64,000 nucleotides of DNA. Origin: Ceratopteris richardii (lineage: Eukaryota > Streptophyta > Polypodiopsida > Polypodiales > Pteridaceae). The DNA is taken from the NCBI GenBank assembly GCA_020310875.1, contig CM035415.1, forward strand, positions 196,447,932 to 196,511,931, written 5' to 3'. Under the pieces are notes generated by a model. The model was not told the DNA's origin, did not search any database, and saw nothing but the letters and a program-made list of their open reading frames with translations. The position numbers were made by a program, and so were the translations under genes. Each line of letters opens with the position of its first letter. The stretch's first letter is position 1. Shown here one piece after another: positions 40,384 to 51,891 of the stretch.

Positions 40384-41133
40384 TGTGAAGAGATGGATAG
40401 GTATGTGCTTGAAGATGAAGAGGTGTTGCAAAATCCTTGATCTACACCAGCCAAATCAACTCCATGAGTATATGGTGGGCCCTTTTAGCTTGCCAATGGA
40501 TGTATTAGACACCCTATGTACCTTGGAAGATCTCTCACAAAAAGATAGATCAAAACAGATAAGTTGGGGTTAGCTCAGAGGTGAAGAACTTGCTATTTTG
40601 GTTCATACACCTGTCCAGTGTTTTACATAATTCTCTGAGCAGAGCAGCAATTATCTTGATTCCTCTTGGGGAAGTCTAGTGCACTTAAATATCTAACTTT
40701 CAAGAGTAATCACATCAAAAATAATAAACCACACACTGAGAATGAGTTTTAACAAGTGATGACATCATCTCGATTTTCACGAGCTACTACAGTTTGAGAC
40801 CAGTGAGCCGAAAAATAAACATAACTCAAAATGTAGGAATCAAATGATTATGAAACTTTGTACGATTATACTAAACAATAAGCTGAATCCAGAAAGCTTT
40901 AAATCATTGCATTTGGATAAGTAACCACTGAGAAATGACTCTCCCAAGATAAGTGAAAAAATCGGGTACCTGACAGAGAAGTGAAGATGAACAGACACTG
41001 TTGACTTCAATTGAACATAACTGAAGATTGCAACATCCAAATGAAATGAAACTTTGTGAACATATAGTAGACTTATAGAGCTAACTTTACCAAGGTAAAT
41101 CACTGAAAATGATGCACCAAGCTCAGAGAAACG
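40384..41133 (-). repeat. 5' LTR of C3 (partial)
   Basis: It starts TGTGAAGAGATGG in plus coordinates and matches 36296 to about 37040 with many substitutions. It is cut after CTCAGAGAAACG by the C4 LTR. The remaining 500 or so bases lie beyond the window. Confidence 0.9.
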
Positions 41134-41369
41134 TGTTGATATATTTAGGTAGTGATGTGTGTGAACACACTAGGACCGCGGGGCACTTTTTTCCCTCTTT
41201 AGGAGGTTTTTTTCCCCCGGCTTGTATATACGCCTATTGCCCTAATGGGCTACTTATCTTTGTACATTCTTTAGTAATACATTCACTATTGTGTGTTTGT
41301 GCTCCAAGCTTCTTCTTCTTCTTCTTCCTTGTGTTGTTCGCGTGCTTCCCCAGACATCTATCTCCAACA
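41134..41369 (+). repeat. 5' LTR of C4
   Basis: 236 bases, TGTTGATATATTTAGG to ATCTCCAACA. Short for a Copia LTR. It shares its sequence with 8871-9099 (reverse) and 4906-4993. The inner edge is fixed by the primer site one base later. Confidence 0.92.
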
Positions 41370-41370
41370 A

Positions 41371-41382
41371 TTGGTATCAGAG
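41371..41382 (+). promoter_or_regulatory. Primer-binding site of C4
   Basis: TGGTATCAGAGC, the perfect 12-base initiator Met tRNA primer site, follows the LTR after one base. Confidence 0.92.
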
Positions 41383-41724
41383 CAGGTTGTCACTTCATCT
41401 AGGGCACCATCGACACTCCTCCGTTTGCAGTCTCAAAATCGCACAAATTTTGGTGAGCATACTCAGGGTGTTTTTGAGATCAAAATAGCTTCGTTCTGTG
41501 GTGTCGAATTTACGATCTGAGCTCGTTTCGGCCTCCGAATGCAGTATTGCAGCGCTTGTGCAGGCTATTTCGTCTTTTTGCGCCAAAGGTATATACCAGT
41601 TTCTATTCACCAGTTTAAGCGTCTCGAAGTCTGCTACAGGTCTAGTAGAACTCGTTTGGGTAGTTTTGTTCAACTTTTTGAGATACAGTCAATTTTCTGC
41701 ATCAAGGTATTTTAGTCACCGGCC

Positions 41725-42570
41725 ATGGTTGAAAGCAGTGATGTATTCCGTATATTGGCTGTTGAGGATAAGTTGGATGGTACCAACTACCCATTATGGG
41801 CTTATATGATGCGACATGTATTGGTTGCAAAAGGACTGTGGAATATTGTGGAGGGTGTTGAAAGACGTCCTGTTACACCTGCAACTATAGGTACTACAAA
41901 TACAGGTGCCGGAGCTGATGAAGATGGTGTCGAAGATGATATTCCGCAGATTCCTGTTAGTGCTACTGTTTCTGTTGCACCTACTGCAGAGAAAATTCGT
42001 TGGGATGGCAGAGATGCCCAGGCACATGCATTGATAACTTTGTCTGTCAAACGTGCCATTATTCCTCATATTCGCTCTTGCAGAATAACTAGGGATGCTT
42101 GGGATACACTAACCACATTGTACGAAGGTAGGAATGAGGCTCGTGTTGCTTACCTCCGAAAACAGTTGGAGAGTGAGCACATGAATGAAGGTGATTCTAT
42201 GGACAGTTTCCTAACAAAGATCAAAGATTTGAAGGAACAATTGATTTCTGCTGATGAGGTTATACCAGATAGCTCACTTGTGCAGACCGTTCTGAATGGT
42301 CTTCCTGATTCATATCAGAGTTTTGCTTCTACTCTTTGGTTGATGATGAAAGGAAATCCGAATGCCTTCTCATTTGAGGAGTTAGTCTCTATTCTATTGC
42401 AGGAAGATCAGTCCAGGCAGAATAGGTCCATTATGCGTGTTGTAGATCAAGCTTTCCTGGCTAGTCAGAAGGGCAAAGGAAAATGGAGCTCTTCTACTAG
42501 TAAGTAGAAATCTGCAAATGTTGCACATTTGAAGAACTAGGATAAAGATGAGAAGAAATCAGAAAAGTAG
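41725..42570 (+). pseudogene. C4 gag with TAG stops
   Basis: It starts MVESSDVFRILAVEDKLDG. The 260 codons of Copia gag include LDGTNYPLWAYMM, AWDTLTTLYEGRN, ESEHMNEGDSMDSF and NGLPDSYQSFASTLW. Three TAGs follow in frame (about 42508, 42538 and 42568) before the knuckle. In C7 two of the same codons are CAG, so at least these two stops arose by C to T change. Confidence 0.9.
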
Positions 42571-44636
42571 AAATTGTTTTGCAAGTACTGTAAAGGGAAT
42601 GATCATATCATAAAGAACTGTCCAAAACTGGCTGCAAAAGAGGCAAAGAAGAAAGAGGCTGGAATGGTTGTTGTAGAGGCCTCTACACCAAAAACAGAGT
42701 CTGCAAATCTTGTGCAGGAAGAAGAATGGGCGTTTACTACTGTTTGTAGTTTTGACCCATCTTCTCATGAGCAGTGCGTGTCTGCAGTGGACTCAGATGT
42801 TTGGTACTTTGATAGTGGGGCGACCAAACATATTACCTTGCAGCGCAGTTTCTTCTCTTCACTTAAGCCTGCCACTACAGGGAATACTGTCACATGGGCC
42901 AACAACTCCTCTTATCCTGTTATGGGAGTTAGTAAGATCATTCTGACTACTGCTGATGGTAGTTCTTTCACCTTGTCAGATGCTTTATTTGTGATAGGGA
43001 TCAAGAAGAATTTGTTATCAGTTTCTGCATTAGCCAAGATTGGCTTGGTTGTGAAATTTGTTGATGACAGATGTACAACTCATGATCTGTCAAATGGCGA
43101 TGTTATTATTGCTTCTGGCATTTTATGTCGTGGGCTGTATAAGCTCATAGACTATGAAAGATCTGTGAATGATTTGGCATGTGCAGTTCATGATTCTCAG
43201 GCTATCTCAGATGCAAAGCATTGGCATGCACGCTTTGGTCATCTGAATTTTGCTAGTTTGCTACGCCTGCAGAAATCTGATATGGTGTCTTCTTTGCCCA
43301 AGCTTGAGGCACCTGGAAAACATGTATGTGAAGGTTGTATTTTGGGCAAAATGCAGCGTTCCTCCTTTCCAAAAGATGGCTCAGTTCGGGCTACGCAAAA
43401 ATTGCAGCTTGTACATAGTGATGTCTGTGGTCCTATGCAGACACCTTATTTTGGAAACTATCTTTACTTCGTGACCTTCATTGATGATTTTTCCAGGCAT
43501 GCATGGGTATATCCATTGAAGGCAAAGTCCGAAGTGTTTTTGTGCTTCAAACAGTTTTTGGTTTTGGCTGAAAATCTGTAAGCATCTAAAATGGGCACCC
43601 TCCGTTCTGATCGAGGGGGGGAATATATGTCTTCTGATTTAAATGCATTTTTGGCTGAACGTGGGATAAAACACTAGTGTACAGTGCCGTATACACCTCA
43701 ACAGAAGGGCGTTGCTGAACGGAAGAAAAGGTCACTCATGGAGATGGCGAGGTGTATGGTCAAGAGTCAGGCTTTACCACATAGTTTCTGCTTGAGGTTG
43801 TCATGTGTGCAGCATATTTACTTAACAGGTGTCCCACTAAAGCGCTACAGTCTATCACTCCATATGAGGCTTGGCATGATTGCAATCCATCTGTTGCTCA
43901 TCTGCAGGTTTTTGGTTGTTTGGCATATGCACTAGTGAGTGAACAACATCGCAGAAAATTGGATGATAAGGCAGTAAAATGTATTTTTGTTGGGTACAGT
44001 TCTCAAAGTAAAGGCTATCGTCTATATCATCCACAGACTAAACACATTCTGGTTAGCCGTGATGTTGTCTTTGTGGAATATGCTATTCAACCATTACTTT
44101 CATGTACTAAGGAGACATCTTTTAGCTCTAAAGACATGTATGATACTTTGATGCCTCTTTTTACAGGTGGACAGTCTAGTGCTGGTCCTAATGAGGCAAC
44201 TTCTCAACCTTCGCAAGTTTCATATGATGATGCAGATCATTCCATCTCTGATGCAAATTTACATGATGCACTTGTTGATGAGAGAGCTGATATTGAGCAG
44301 GCAAAAACTATGCCAAAATGGCTGGTGCAGACTTTGCGTGACAGCAAATTAGATGCACCTTTGTCATATCGTACTCGTTCAGGCTCTCATAGTGCCTCCT
44401 TTGCATCAGATTGCTATGCTATGGCTGCGTCTAGCCTCTGTGATGAGAATGAGTCTGTTTCTTTTGATGAAGCACAAAATTCAGAAAATTGGATGGCTGC
44501 TATGCAATCTAAATATGATGCTATAATGAAGAATGGTACATGGTCTTTATGTGACTTGCCTCCTGGCAAGAAGGCCATTGGCACTAAGTGGGTATACAAG
44601 CTGAAGCGTAAACTTGATGGTACAGTTGACAAGTAT
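42571..44636 (+). pseudogene. C4 knuckle, protease and integrase
   Basis: The knuckle is CKYCKGNDHIIKNC. The protease is WYFDSGATKHITLQ (about 42800). The integrase HHCC is WHARFGHLNFASLL to CEGCILGKM, and the core is LVHSDVCGP, LRSDRGGEYM and QQKGVAERKKR. Stops occur at 43579 and 43674, with a frame change near 43800. The linker and RT start (GKKAIGTKWVYKLKRKLDG) end at 44636 at the C5 insertion. Confidence 0.88.
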
Positions 44637-45669
44637 TGTTGGTGCAGACCAATCACCAATTGAAGACTTGGAAGGTTAAAAAGTGAAGGAAGGATCAACC
44701 ATTGAAGCTTGGAAGAAAGACATATTCAAAGGATAAGAGAAGTGTACACATATGTACATTAGTATAGTCATAGGTGACTCAGATCTTTGTTTAAGTAAGA
44801 ATCTTGTACAAATTGTCTATAAATACTTTGAGAAAAGTCGGGGCATGTATGAGAGCTTATGAGAGCATATGTAGAAGCCAAGATTGAGAAAGTTAGGAGT
44901 CAAGAGATAGAGAAAAGTTAGTTTGAGTTAGCTCTCATCACTCAGTTGTAAATTTCTGAGTTAATGAAGAAAGTTTGCGCCCGATCCTTTCGTGTCTGCT
45001 CCTTCTGTGTTTGATCATTTGTGAAATCCTTTTGAGGATAACTAAGTTGTTAGTTAATGAGCCTGTGACCTGAATTTCAGAGTCTAATTGTAAACAGGCT
45101 AGGAGAATTGTGAGTAGGAACATTCATATGTGTTGAGTGTCTACAGTTCTCTGAAACAGGCGCAAATTTCGAGTTTAATCTTTTGACCAGTGCTCACTCC
45201 ATAGTTTAAAGTTTTGTGCAAGCAAGCACTTAATCTTTAAGTTGGAAGGTGATCTACTCGTGGCTAAAAGCATTTGGCAAAACGGGTTAGATATTGTGAG
45301 AACCAAAGTTAAGAAGTTAGGGGTGTAGAATCGACTGTTCTGAGTAACAGATTCAGACATAGGTAACTTGTGAAGACAATTTCTCAAGTTATACTAAAGC
45401 TTTTCAAGTGATTCAACTTGGAGGTGATGCGCAATCCCTAGGAGATGATTCGTACAAAGTTTCATCAAAAACTTTACACATTTGATAAGTCAATGTGAAG
45501 AAATTCTGCAGCAGACTTTTCTGTGTTTTCATCTTCTTCACAGATTTTCTTAATTTTGATAATTTGGAGATTGGACCTATAATTAGTGAAGGTTTTGACT
45601 TATTCTTGATATAGAGGTGTTCTAAACTCAAGAGTAGGTTGTTCTTTTGGAGATTAACACTCTCCATCA
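44637..45669 (+). repeat. 5' LTR of C5
   Basis: TGTTGGTGCAGACC to CTCTCCATCA, 1033 bases. TATA box CTATAAATAC at 44817-44826, about 180 bases in. Confidence 0.96.
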
Positions 45670-45670
45670 G

Positions 45671-45682
45671 TGGTATCAGAGC
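45671..45682 (+). promoter_or_regulatory. Primer-binding site of C5
   Basis: TGGTATCAGAGC one base after the LTR: the initiator Met tRNA type. Confidence 0.95.
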
Positions 45683-45891
45683 AGGAGACATCAAATCAAG
45701 GAAAGGAAGGTCCCGACTGCTGCAGATTCAAGAAGTTCAACATTTGAAGAACTAAGAAGTGAAAGCTTGGAGTCAAAAGGCTGAGGAGAAGTCTACTCGA
45801 CATCAAGAAAGGCAAAAGGAGTCTAACTCGAAGTAAAGGTACATACATTGCTTGTAAAGCTTGAAGTTTTCAATACACAGGTGGACACAAG

Positions 45892-48800
45892 ATGGGAGAT
45901 GCTCTACAGATAGAGAAATTGGATAGGGAAAACTATCCTGCATGGTCAATGAGGATGGAAGCTCATCTTATGAGCAAAGATTTAATTGCTTACATCACAG
46001 GAGAAGAAGAGAAGCCACAGTTCAGAGATCCTAGTGTTCCAACTAGGGAAGAGTTAGCAGATCTTAAAAATTGGATGAAGAAAGATGCTCAAGCTAGGAG
46101 CATTATCTATATGGGAGTCAATGATTACTTGTTACCTCACATTAGAGGTCTTGAAAGTGCAACTGACATATGGAATGCTTTGGAGGAGCATTTTCAGAAC
46201 ACTACAAAGTCAAGGAAGGCATCCTTATGGGCAGAGTTTACTACCTTCAAGAAGAAGGCCTCTCAATCTATTTCAGACTATGTAACAAGGATGAAAGATA
46301 TTGCAGATGCTTTAGGAGCTGTTGATGAAGACATTGAGGAAGATAAATTGGTAAGGCAAATCCTTACAGCGTTGAGAGGTGATGACAAATGGAAGCCATT
46401 TATTTTGTCTACAGAACTATCACTTGACCATTTCACTCCTGATTTAAATCAATTGTTAGGTCATATGCTAACATTTGAGCAGGATGTTAAAGGAGATGGT
46501 GACAAGAGTACAGGACATGCAATGTACTCAAAGGATAAGAAGAAGAATAGCAAAGGAAAACAACAAGCAGGTGAAGATGAAGGAACAACTACTCAAGCCA
46601 ACTTCCTAAGAGGAAGAGGAGGTGGCAAAGGTAGAGGAAGAGGCAGGAACAATAAAGATGGAGGCAAAGCTTGCTGGATTTGTGGTAAGACAAATCACTT
46701 AGCTAATGATTGTTGGCATAATACTCAGAATAATAATGGATATAGTCAAAACTATAATGCAAGAGGAAGAGGTGGCAGAAATCAAAGAGGTAATTACAGA
46801 GGTAGAGGTGGAAGGAATTATTTTGGAAGAAATGCAGGTAGAGGATTCCAAAGTCAACAATACAACAACACCTACTACAATTATGCTTCAGATCAAAAGG
46901 AAGATTCAACACTGATAATGAATGCAACTTGTGAAAGGCAGAGTGAAGATCAAAGAGTCTTCTACATTGACTCAGGGTGTAGCAATCACCTGAGTGGTAA
47001 CATATCTTTGATGACTGATTTGGAAAGTAAAGTTTTTAATCATGTTGTTCAAACAGGTGACAACACAAAGCACAATGTGAAGTCAATAGGATCAGTGAAG
47101 GCCAAGGATGGAAGCACCTTATTGAGTAAGGTCTTGTATGTTCCTACAATCCCTAAGAATTTGATAAGTGTAGGTCAAATTGTTGAAAAGGGATATGAAG
47201 TAAGGTTCACTAATGATGGAGTATATGTGGAAGACCCTAGCCAAGGGTATAAACAGATTGTTTCAGGGAAAAAGGAAGGAAGACTATTTACATTGAAGAT
47301 TCAAGGCAACATTGGTCATGCTATGTTCACATATGGAGGACATAAGATCTCTGAGTTAGATCTTTGGCACAAGAGGCTTGGACATTTCAATGAAAGAGGT
47401 ATTAAAGATATGGTTAACAATGGTTCAGTGCTTGGATTGCCTAATGTTGCAGGTCAACATATGACATACAAATGTGAGGCATGTCAATTAGGTAAGGCTC
47501 ATAAACATTCATATTCCAAGCATGGTTTTATGCACTCAGAGAAGCTTGAGTTGGTACACACAGATGTGTGGGGACCATCAAAAGATTTCAGTATAAATGG
47601 ATCAAGGTATTATGTGATTTATGTTGATGATGCTACTAGGTGGATCACTATCTATGTGATCAAAGATAAGTCAGAAGTGTTTAATACATTTAAACACTAT
47701 CATGCATATGCAGAAAGAATTACAGGTCAGAAGTTGAAGAGACTAAGGTCAGATGGAGGGGGAGAGTATTTCTCAAATGAGTTCAGTGATTACTTATGGA
47801 ATGCAGGTATAAAAAGGGAAATTACTTGCAGGTACTCTCCTCAACAAAATGGTGTTGCAGAAAGGAGAAATAGAACTATTGTTGAGTTTGCAAGGTCCAT
47901 GATGAAGGAGAAAAATTGCCCTAATTATTTGTGGGCTGAGGCTGTAAATACAGCCACTTACTTGGTCAATAGGTTACCATGTAAAGCCTTGCAGGGTATG
48001 ACACCATATGAGGCTTGGTGGGGTAAGAGACCTACCTTGGATCATTGCAGAGTTTTTGGGTGTGTGGCATATGCATATGTGCCATCACAATTAAGACACA
48101 AATTGGAACCCAAAGCTGAAAAGTATGTTTTCATTGGCTATGATGACAAGCAGATGGGCTATAGATTGTGGAGTCCATCAACAAAACAATTTATGGTTTC
48201 TAAAGATGTTACATTTGATGAACAAATCACTTGGTATGCAGGTACAATCAAAATCAATACAGATGATGAAGAAGAAGTGAGTCAAAGAAAAGGTAAATCA
48301 AAAGTTCAGATATTTGATGAGCAAGAGAATAATGAAGTGCAGGTTGAAGTGGAAGAGACACCAAGATTTGATCCTGAATGTGAAGAGCCAGAAACCTCAA
48401 GGAGTGGAGAACTCAGAAGGTCAACAAGAAATAGGTGGCAACCTACAAGGTATAGTTATGATACTTCATTTCTAGCCACAAAAGATTATGCTTACATGGT
48501 GAATACAGATGAAGACCCTTCTACATATGAAGAGGCAAAAGGTAAGGATAAATGGGAAAGTGCTATGCAGGAAGAATATGATGCACTATTGGAGAATCAA
48601 ACTTGGGATTTGGTTCCTAAACCAAATAGTCAGAAGATTATTGGATGCAAGTGGGTCTATAAGACAAAAAGGTTTGCAGATGGAAGTGTGTCTAGGTACA
48701 AAGCTAGACTTGTGGTCAAAGGTTTTGCTCAAACATATGGTATTGATTATGATGAGACCTATAGTCCTGTGGCAAAGATGACAACCATAAGGACACTTAT

Positions 48801-50058
48801 TGCTATTGCTGCATGTAAAGGTTGGAAACTATGTCAACTTGATGTGAAGAATGCTTTTTTGAATGGTTATATTTCAGATGATGTATTCATGGAGCAACCT
48901 CAAGGGTTCAAAGATAAAAGGTATTCAGATCATGTGTGCAAGCTCAAGAGAGCTTTGTATGGTTTGAAGCAGGCCCCAAGGGCATGGAACTATAGACTTG
49001 TGAAGTTCCTAAAAGAACTTGGATTTCAGGTGTCTAAAGCAGATAGTAGCTTGCTTGTCAAGGCAAGTGAAAATGGTTTCATATACATGTGCATATATGT
49101 TGATGATATAATTCTTACAGGTACAGATGAAGAAGGAATACAAAAGCTCAAGAGGCAAATGGAAAAGGAGTTCAAGATAAGTGACTTGGGAGACTTGTCA
49201 TACTTCTTGGGCATGGAGATAACATATACTCAACATGGAGTATTTGTGACCCAAGAAAGGTATTTGAAGAACTTGTTAATCAAGTTTAAAATGGATGATT
49301 GCAGGGTAGCACCTACACCAATGGAGGTGAATCACAAATTGAGTAAGTATGGAGGTGAAGAATTCAAAGACATGAGACAATATCAGAGTTTGGTTGGTAG
49401 CCTTATCTATGCTACTCTAACTAGACCTGATTTATCATATGCAGTAGGAGTTTTGTCTCAATTTATGCATTGCCCAAGGAAAGAACATTGGATTGCAGGA
49501 CAAAGGGTGTTGAGGTACATTAAGGGTACACTCAATGAAGGTTTGTATTATGGGTTTACCTCAGATACAAATATCAAAATTTATAGTGATGCAGATTGGG
49601 CAGGTAATCCAGATGATAGAAGATCTACATTTGGGTACATGTGTTATGTGGGAGATAAACTTATCTCATGGTGTTCCAAGAAGCAACATACAGTTGCTTT
49701 ATCTTCTACAGAAGCAGAGTATAAAGGCATGGTTGAAGCTGCAAAAGAAGTAATTTGGGTTAAGACCTTGATGAAGAGTCTTGACATTGTGCATGGAGTA
49801 CCAATCATATATGGAGATAACATGAGTTCATTGTATTTAGCTGCTAATCCTGTTTTTCATGCCAGGACCAAACACATTGAGATTCAGTATCACTTTCTAA
49901 GAGAGAAAGTGATGGATAAAGAGATTGAAGTAGTTCATACTTCAACAAAAGATCAGATAGCTGATATGCTTACAAAGAGCTTGGATGGACCAAAGCTACA
50001 GAAGTTCAAAGACATGGCAGGTATAAAGAAGATAGTGAAGACCTCAATTGATGATTGA
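45892..50058 (+). CDS. C5 Gag-Pol polyprotein
   Basis: A single 1388-codon frame with the full Copia order. Gag (LDRENYPAWSMRMEAHLM) runs to an RG-rich stretch. Zinc knuckle CWICGKTNHLANDC at about 260. Protease FYIDSGCSNHLSG at about 358. Integrase HHCC at about 490-535 and core LVHTDVWGP, RSDGGGEYFS and NGVAERRNRTI (D, D, E at about 560, 620, 656). RT with QLDVKNAFLNGY and YVDD (about 1070). RNase H with SDADWAGNPDD (about 1233), SSTEAEYKG and HARTKHIEIQYHFLREKV. All catalytic residues are present. The start codon is the first ATG after the leader, at the gag N-terminus. Copia elements make Gag and Pol from one frame. Confidence 0.97.
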   Translation: MGDALQIEKLDRENYPAWSMRMEAHLMSKDLIAYITGEEEKPQFRDPSVPTREELADLKNWMKKDAQARSIIYMGVNDYLLPHIRGLESATDIWNALEEHFQNTTKSRKASLWAEFTTFKKKASQSISDYVTRMKDIADALGAVDEDIEEDKLVRQILTALRGDDKWKPFILSTELSLDHFTPDLNQLLGHMLTFEQDVKGDGDKSTGHAMYSKDKKKNSKGKQQAGEDEGTTTQANFLRGRGGGKGRGRGRNNKDGGKACWICGKTNHLANDCWHNTQNNNGYSQNYNARGRGGRNQRGNYRGRGGRNYFGRNAGRGFQSQQYNNTYYNYASDQKEDSTLIMNATCERQSEDQRVFYIDSGCSNHLSGNISLMTDLESKVFNHVVQTGDNTKHNVKSIGSVKAKDGSTLLSKVLYVPTIPKNLISVGQIVEKGYEVRFTNDGVYVEDPSQGYKQIVSGKKEGRLFTLKIQGNIGHAMFTYGGHKISELDLWHKRLGHFNERGIKDMVNNGSVLGLPNVAGQHMTYKCEACQLGKAHKHSYSKHGFMHSEKLELVHTDVWGPSKDFSINGSRYYVIYVDDATRWITIYVIKDKSEVFNTFKHYHAYAERITGQKLKRLRSDGGGEYFSNEFSDYLWNAGIKREITCRYSPQQNGVAERRNRTIVEFARSMMKEKNCPNYLWAEAVNTATYLVNRLPCKALQGMTPYEAWWGKRPTLDHCRVFGCVAYAYVPSQLRHKLEPKAEKYVFIGYDDKQMGYRLWSPSTKQFMVSKDVTFDEQITWYAGTIKINTDDEEEVSQRKGKSKVQIFDEQENNEVQVEVEETPRFDPECEEPETSRSGELRRSTRNRWQPTRYSYDTSFLATKDYAYMVNTDEDPSTYEEAKGKDKWESAMQEEYDALLENQTWDLVPKPNSQKIIGCKWVYKTKRFADGSVSRYKARLVVKGFAQTYGIDYDETYSPVAKMTTIRTLIAIAACKGWKLCQLDVKNAFLNGYISDDVFMEQPQGFKDKRYSDHVCKLKRALYGLKQAPRAWNYRLVKFLKELGFQVSKADSSLLVKASENGFIYMCIYVDDIILTGTDEEGIQKLKRQMEKEFKISDLGDLSYFLGMEITYTQHGVFVTQERYLKNLLIKFKMDDCRVAPTPMEVNHKLSKYGGEEFKDMRQYQSLVGSLIYATLTRPDLSYAVGVLSQFMHCPRKEHWIAGQRVLRYIKGTLNEGLYYGFTSDTNIKIYSDADWAGNPDDRRSTFGYMCYVGDKLISWCSKKQHTVALSSTEAEYKGMVEAAKEVIWVKTLMKSLDIVHGVPIIYGDNMSSLYLAANPVFHARTKHIEIQYHFLREKVMDKEIEVVHTSTKDQIADMLTKSLDGPKLQKFKDMAGIKKIVKTSIDD

Positions 50059-50066
50059 GGGGGAGC
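50058..50066 (+). promoter_or_regulatory. Polypurine tract of C5
   Basis: AGGGGGAGC directly before TGTTGG, overlapping the last base of the stop codon. The C3 tract is nearly the same (TTGAGGGGGAGC). Confidence 0.9.
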
Positions 50067-51099
50067 TGTTGGTGCAGACCAATCACCAATTGAAGACTTG
50101 GAAGGTTAAAAAGTGAAGGAAGGATCAACCATTGAAGCTTGGAAGAAAGACATATTCAAAGGATAAGAGAAGTGTACACATATGTACATTAGTATAGTCA
50201 TAGGTGACTCAGATCTTTGTTTAAGTAAGAATCTTGTACAAATTGTCTATAAATACTTTGAGAAAAGTCGGGGCATGTATGAGAGCTTATGAGAGCATAT
50301 GTAGAAGCCAAGATTGAGAAAGTTAGGAGTCAAGAGATAGAGAAAAGTTAGTTTGAGTTAGCTCTCATCACTCAGTTGTAAATTTCTGAGTTAATGAAGA
50401 AAGTTTGCGCCCGATCCTTTCGTGTCTGCTCCTTCTGTGTTTGATCATTTGTGAAATCCTTTTGAGGATAACTAAGTTGTTAGTTAATGAGCCTGTGACC
50501 TGAATTTCAGAGTCTAATTGTAAACAGGCTAGGAGAATTGTGAGTAGGAACATTCATATGTGTTGAGTGTCTACAGTTCTCTGAAACAGGCGCAAATTTC
50601 GAGTTTAATCTTTTGACCAGTGCTCACTCCATAGTTTAAAGTTTTGTGCAAGCAAGCACTTAATCTTTAAGTTGGAAGGTGATCTACTCGTGGCTAAAAG
50701 CATTTGGCAAAACGGGTTAGATATTGTGAGAACCAAAGTTAAGAAGTTAGGGGTGTAGAATCGACTGTTCTGAGTAACAGATTCAGACATAGGTAACTTG
50801 TGAAGACAATTTCTCAAGTTATACTAAAGCTTTTCAAGTGATTCAACTTGGAGGTGATGCGCAATCCCTAGGAGATGATTCGTACAAAGTTTCATCAAAA
50901 ACTTTACACATTTGATAAGTCAATGTGAAGAAATTCTGCAGCAGACTTTTCTGTGTTTTCATCTTCTTCACAGATTTTCTTAATTTTGATAATTTGGAGA
51001 TTGGACCTATAATTAGTGAAGGTTTTGACTTATTCTTGATATAGAGGTGTTCTAAACTCAAGAGTAGGTTGTTCTTTTGGAGATTAACACTCTCCATCA
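50067..51099 (+). repeat. 3' LTR of C5
   Basis: 1033 bases, the same as 44637-45669 throughout the parts compared by eye. TATA at about 50247-50256. Confidence 0.96.
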
Positions 51100-51891
51100 A
51101 GTATAAGGCCAGGCTTGTTGCAAAGGGTTATGCGCAGGAAAGAGGCATTGATTTTGATGAGACCTTTGCACCTACATGTCGTATGACTACCGTTCAGAGC
51201 ATTTGTGCACTTGCAGCCCGTCATGGTTGGAATGTACATCAGTTGGACATTAAAACAACATTTCTAAATGGTGACTTGCATGAAGAAGTGTGTGTTTTTC
51301 AGCCACGTGGCTTTGTGCAGAAAGGGCATGAAAACCAGGTGTGCAGGTTAAAGAAGGCGATATATGGTTTAAAGCAAGCACCACGTGCTTGGTATGAGAA
51401 GATACATGCCTATCTGATTGCACATGGTTTTGAGAACAGTCCAACTGAAAGCACCTTATATGTTAAGCGTGCTAATGATGTGCTTCTTATCATTGTTGTC
51501 TATGTTGACGACATGCTACTCACTGGTCCTATTGAGAAGCATATTGCTGATTTTAAGGCTGATTTGCATGCCTCATTTGCGATGCCTGATTTGGGGCGTT
51601 TGCATGACTATTTGGGCATTCAATTTATGCAAGTTGATGGTGGAGTGGCTTTGTGTCAAACGAAATATATTGACACATTATTGCAATGTTTTGGGCTTGA
51701 AGACTGTAAGCCTATTGCCACTCCTATGGAGACATGTTTACAATTGAGTCTTCATGATGTTGGAGATGCATTTGATGATGTTCTCTATCAGCAGGCTGCT
51801 GGATGCTTGATTTACTTATGCATTACTCGGCCAGATCTTTAGTTTGTTGTCTCACAGATGAGTAGGTTTATGCATTGCCCAGGAGTCACGC
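51100..51891 (+). pseudogene. C4 RT, right of the C5 insertion
   Basis: The frame continues from the C4 linker: [62 protein letters not shown] (YVDD) and TRPDL, then a TAG, then SQMSRFMHCPGVT. It is cut at 51891 by the G6 LTR. Confidence 0.9.

Larger units (their letters stand above)
36296..41133 (-). mobile_element. Copia element C3, internally deleted
   Basis: The 3' LTR is 36296-37566, the purine tract 37567-37579, RT/RNase H 37580-38751, gag to integrase finger 38752-40357, the primer site just inside 40384, and the 5' LTR from 40384. The 5' LTR is cut at 41133 by C4. It lies in the G1 integrase. The LTR copies differ at roughly 7% of aligned positions by eye, older than G2, C5 and G6. 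Confidence 0.9.
44637..51099 (+). mobile_element. Intact young Copia element C5 (6463 bp)
   Basis: Two LTRs of 1033 bases each, with no differences found on reading, a perfect primer site, one 1388-codon frame and a polypurine tract. The target duplication AGTAT lies at 44632-44636 and 51100-51104, inside the C4 RT. It is the best candidate for a currently or very recently mobile element in the window. Confidence 0.97.
41134..51891 (+). mobile_element. Copia element C4, decayed and interrupted twice
   Basis: The 5' LTR is 41134-41369, primer site 41371-41382, gag 41725-42570, knuckle/protease/integrase 42571-44636, then (after C5) RT 51100-51891. G6 begins inside the start of RNase H. The element sits in the C3 5' LTR. 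It belongs to the same family as C7. The end of the element is outside the window. Confidence 0.9.
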
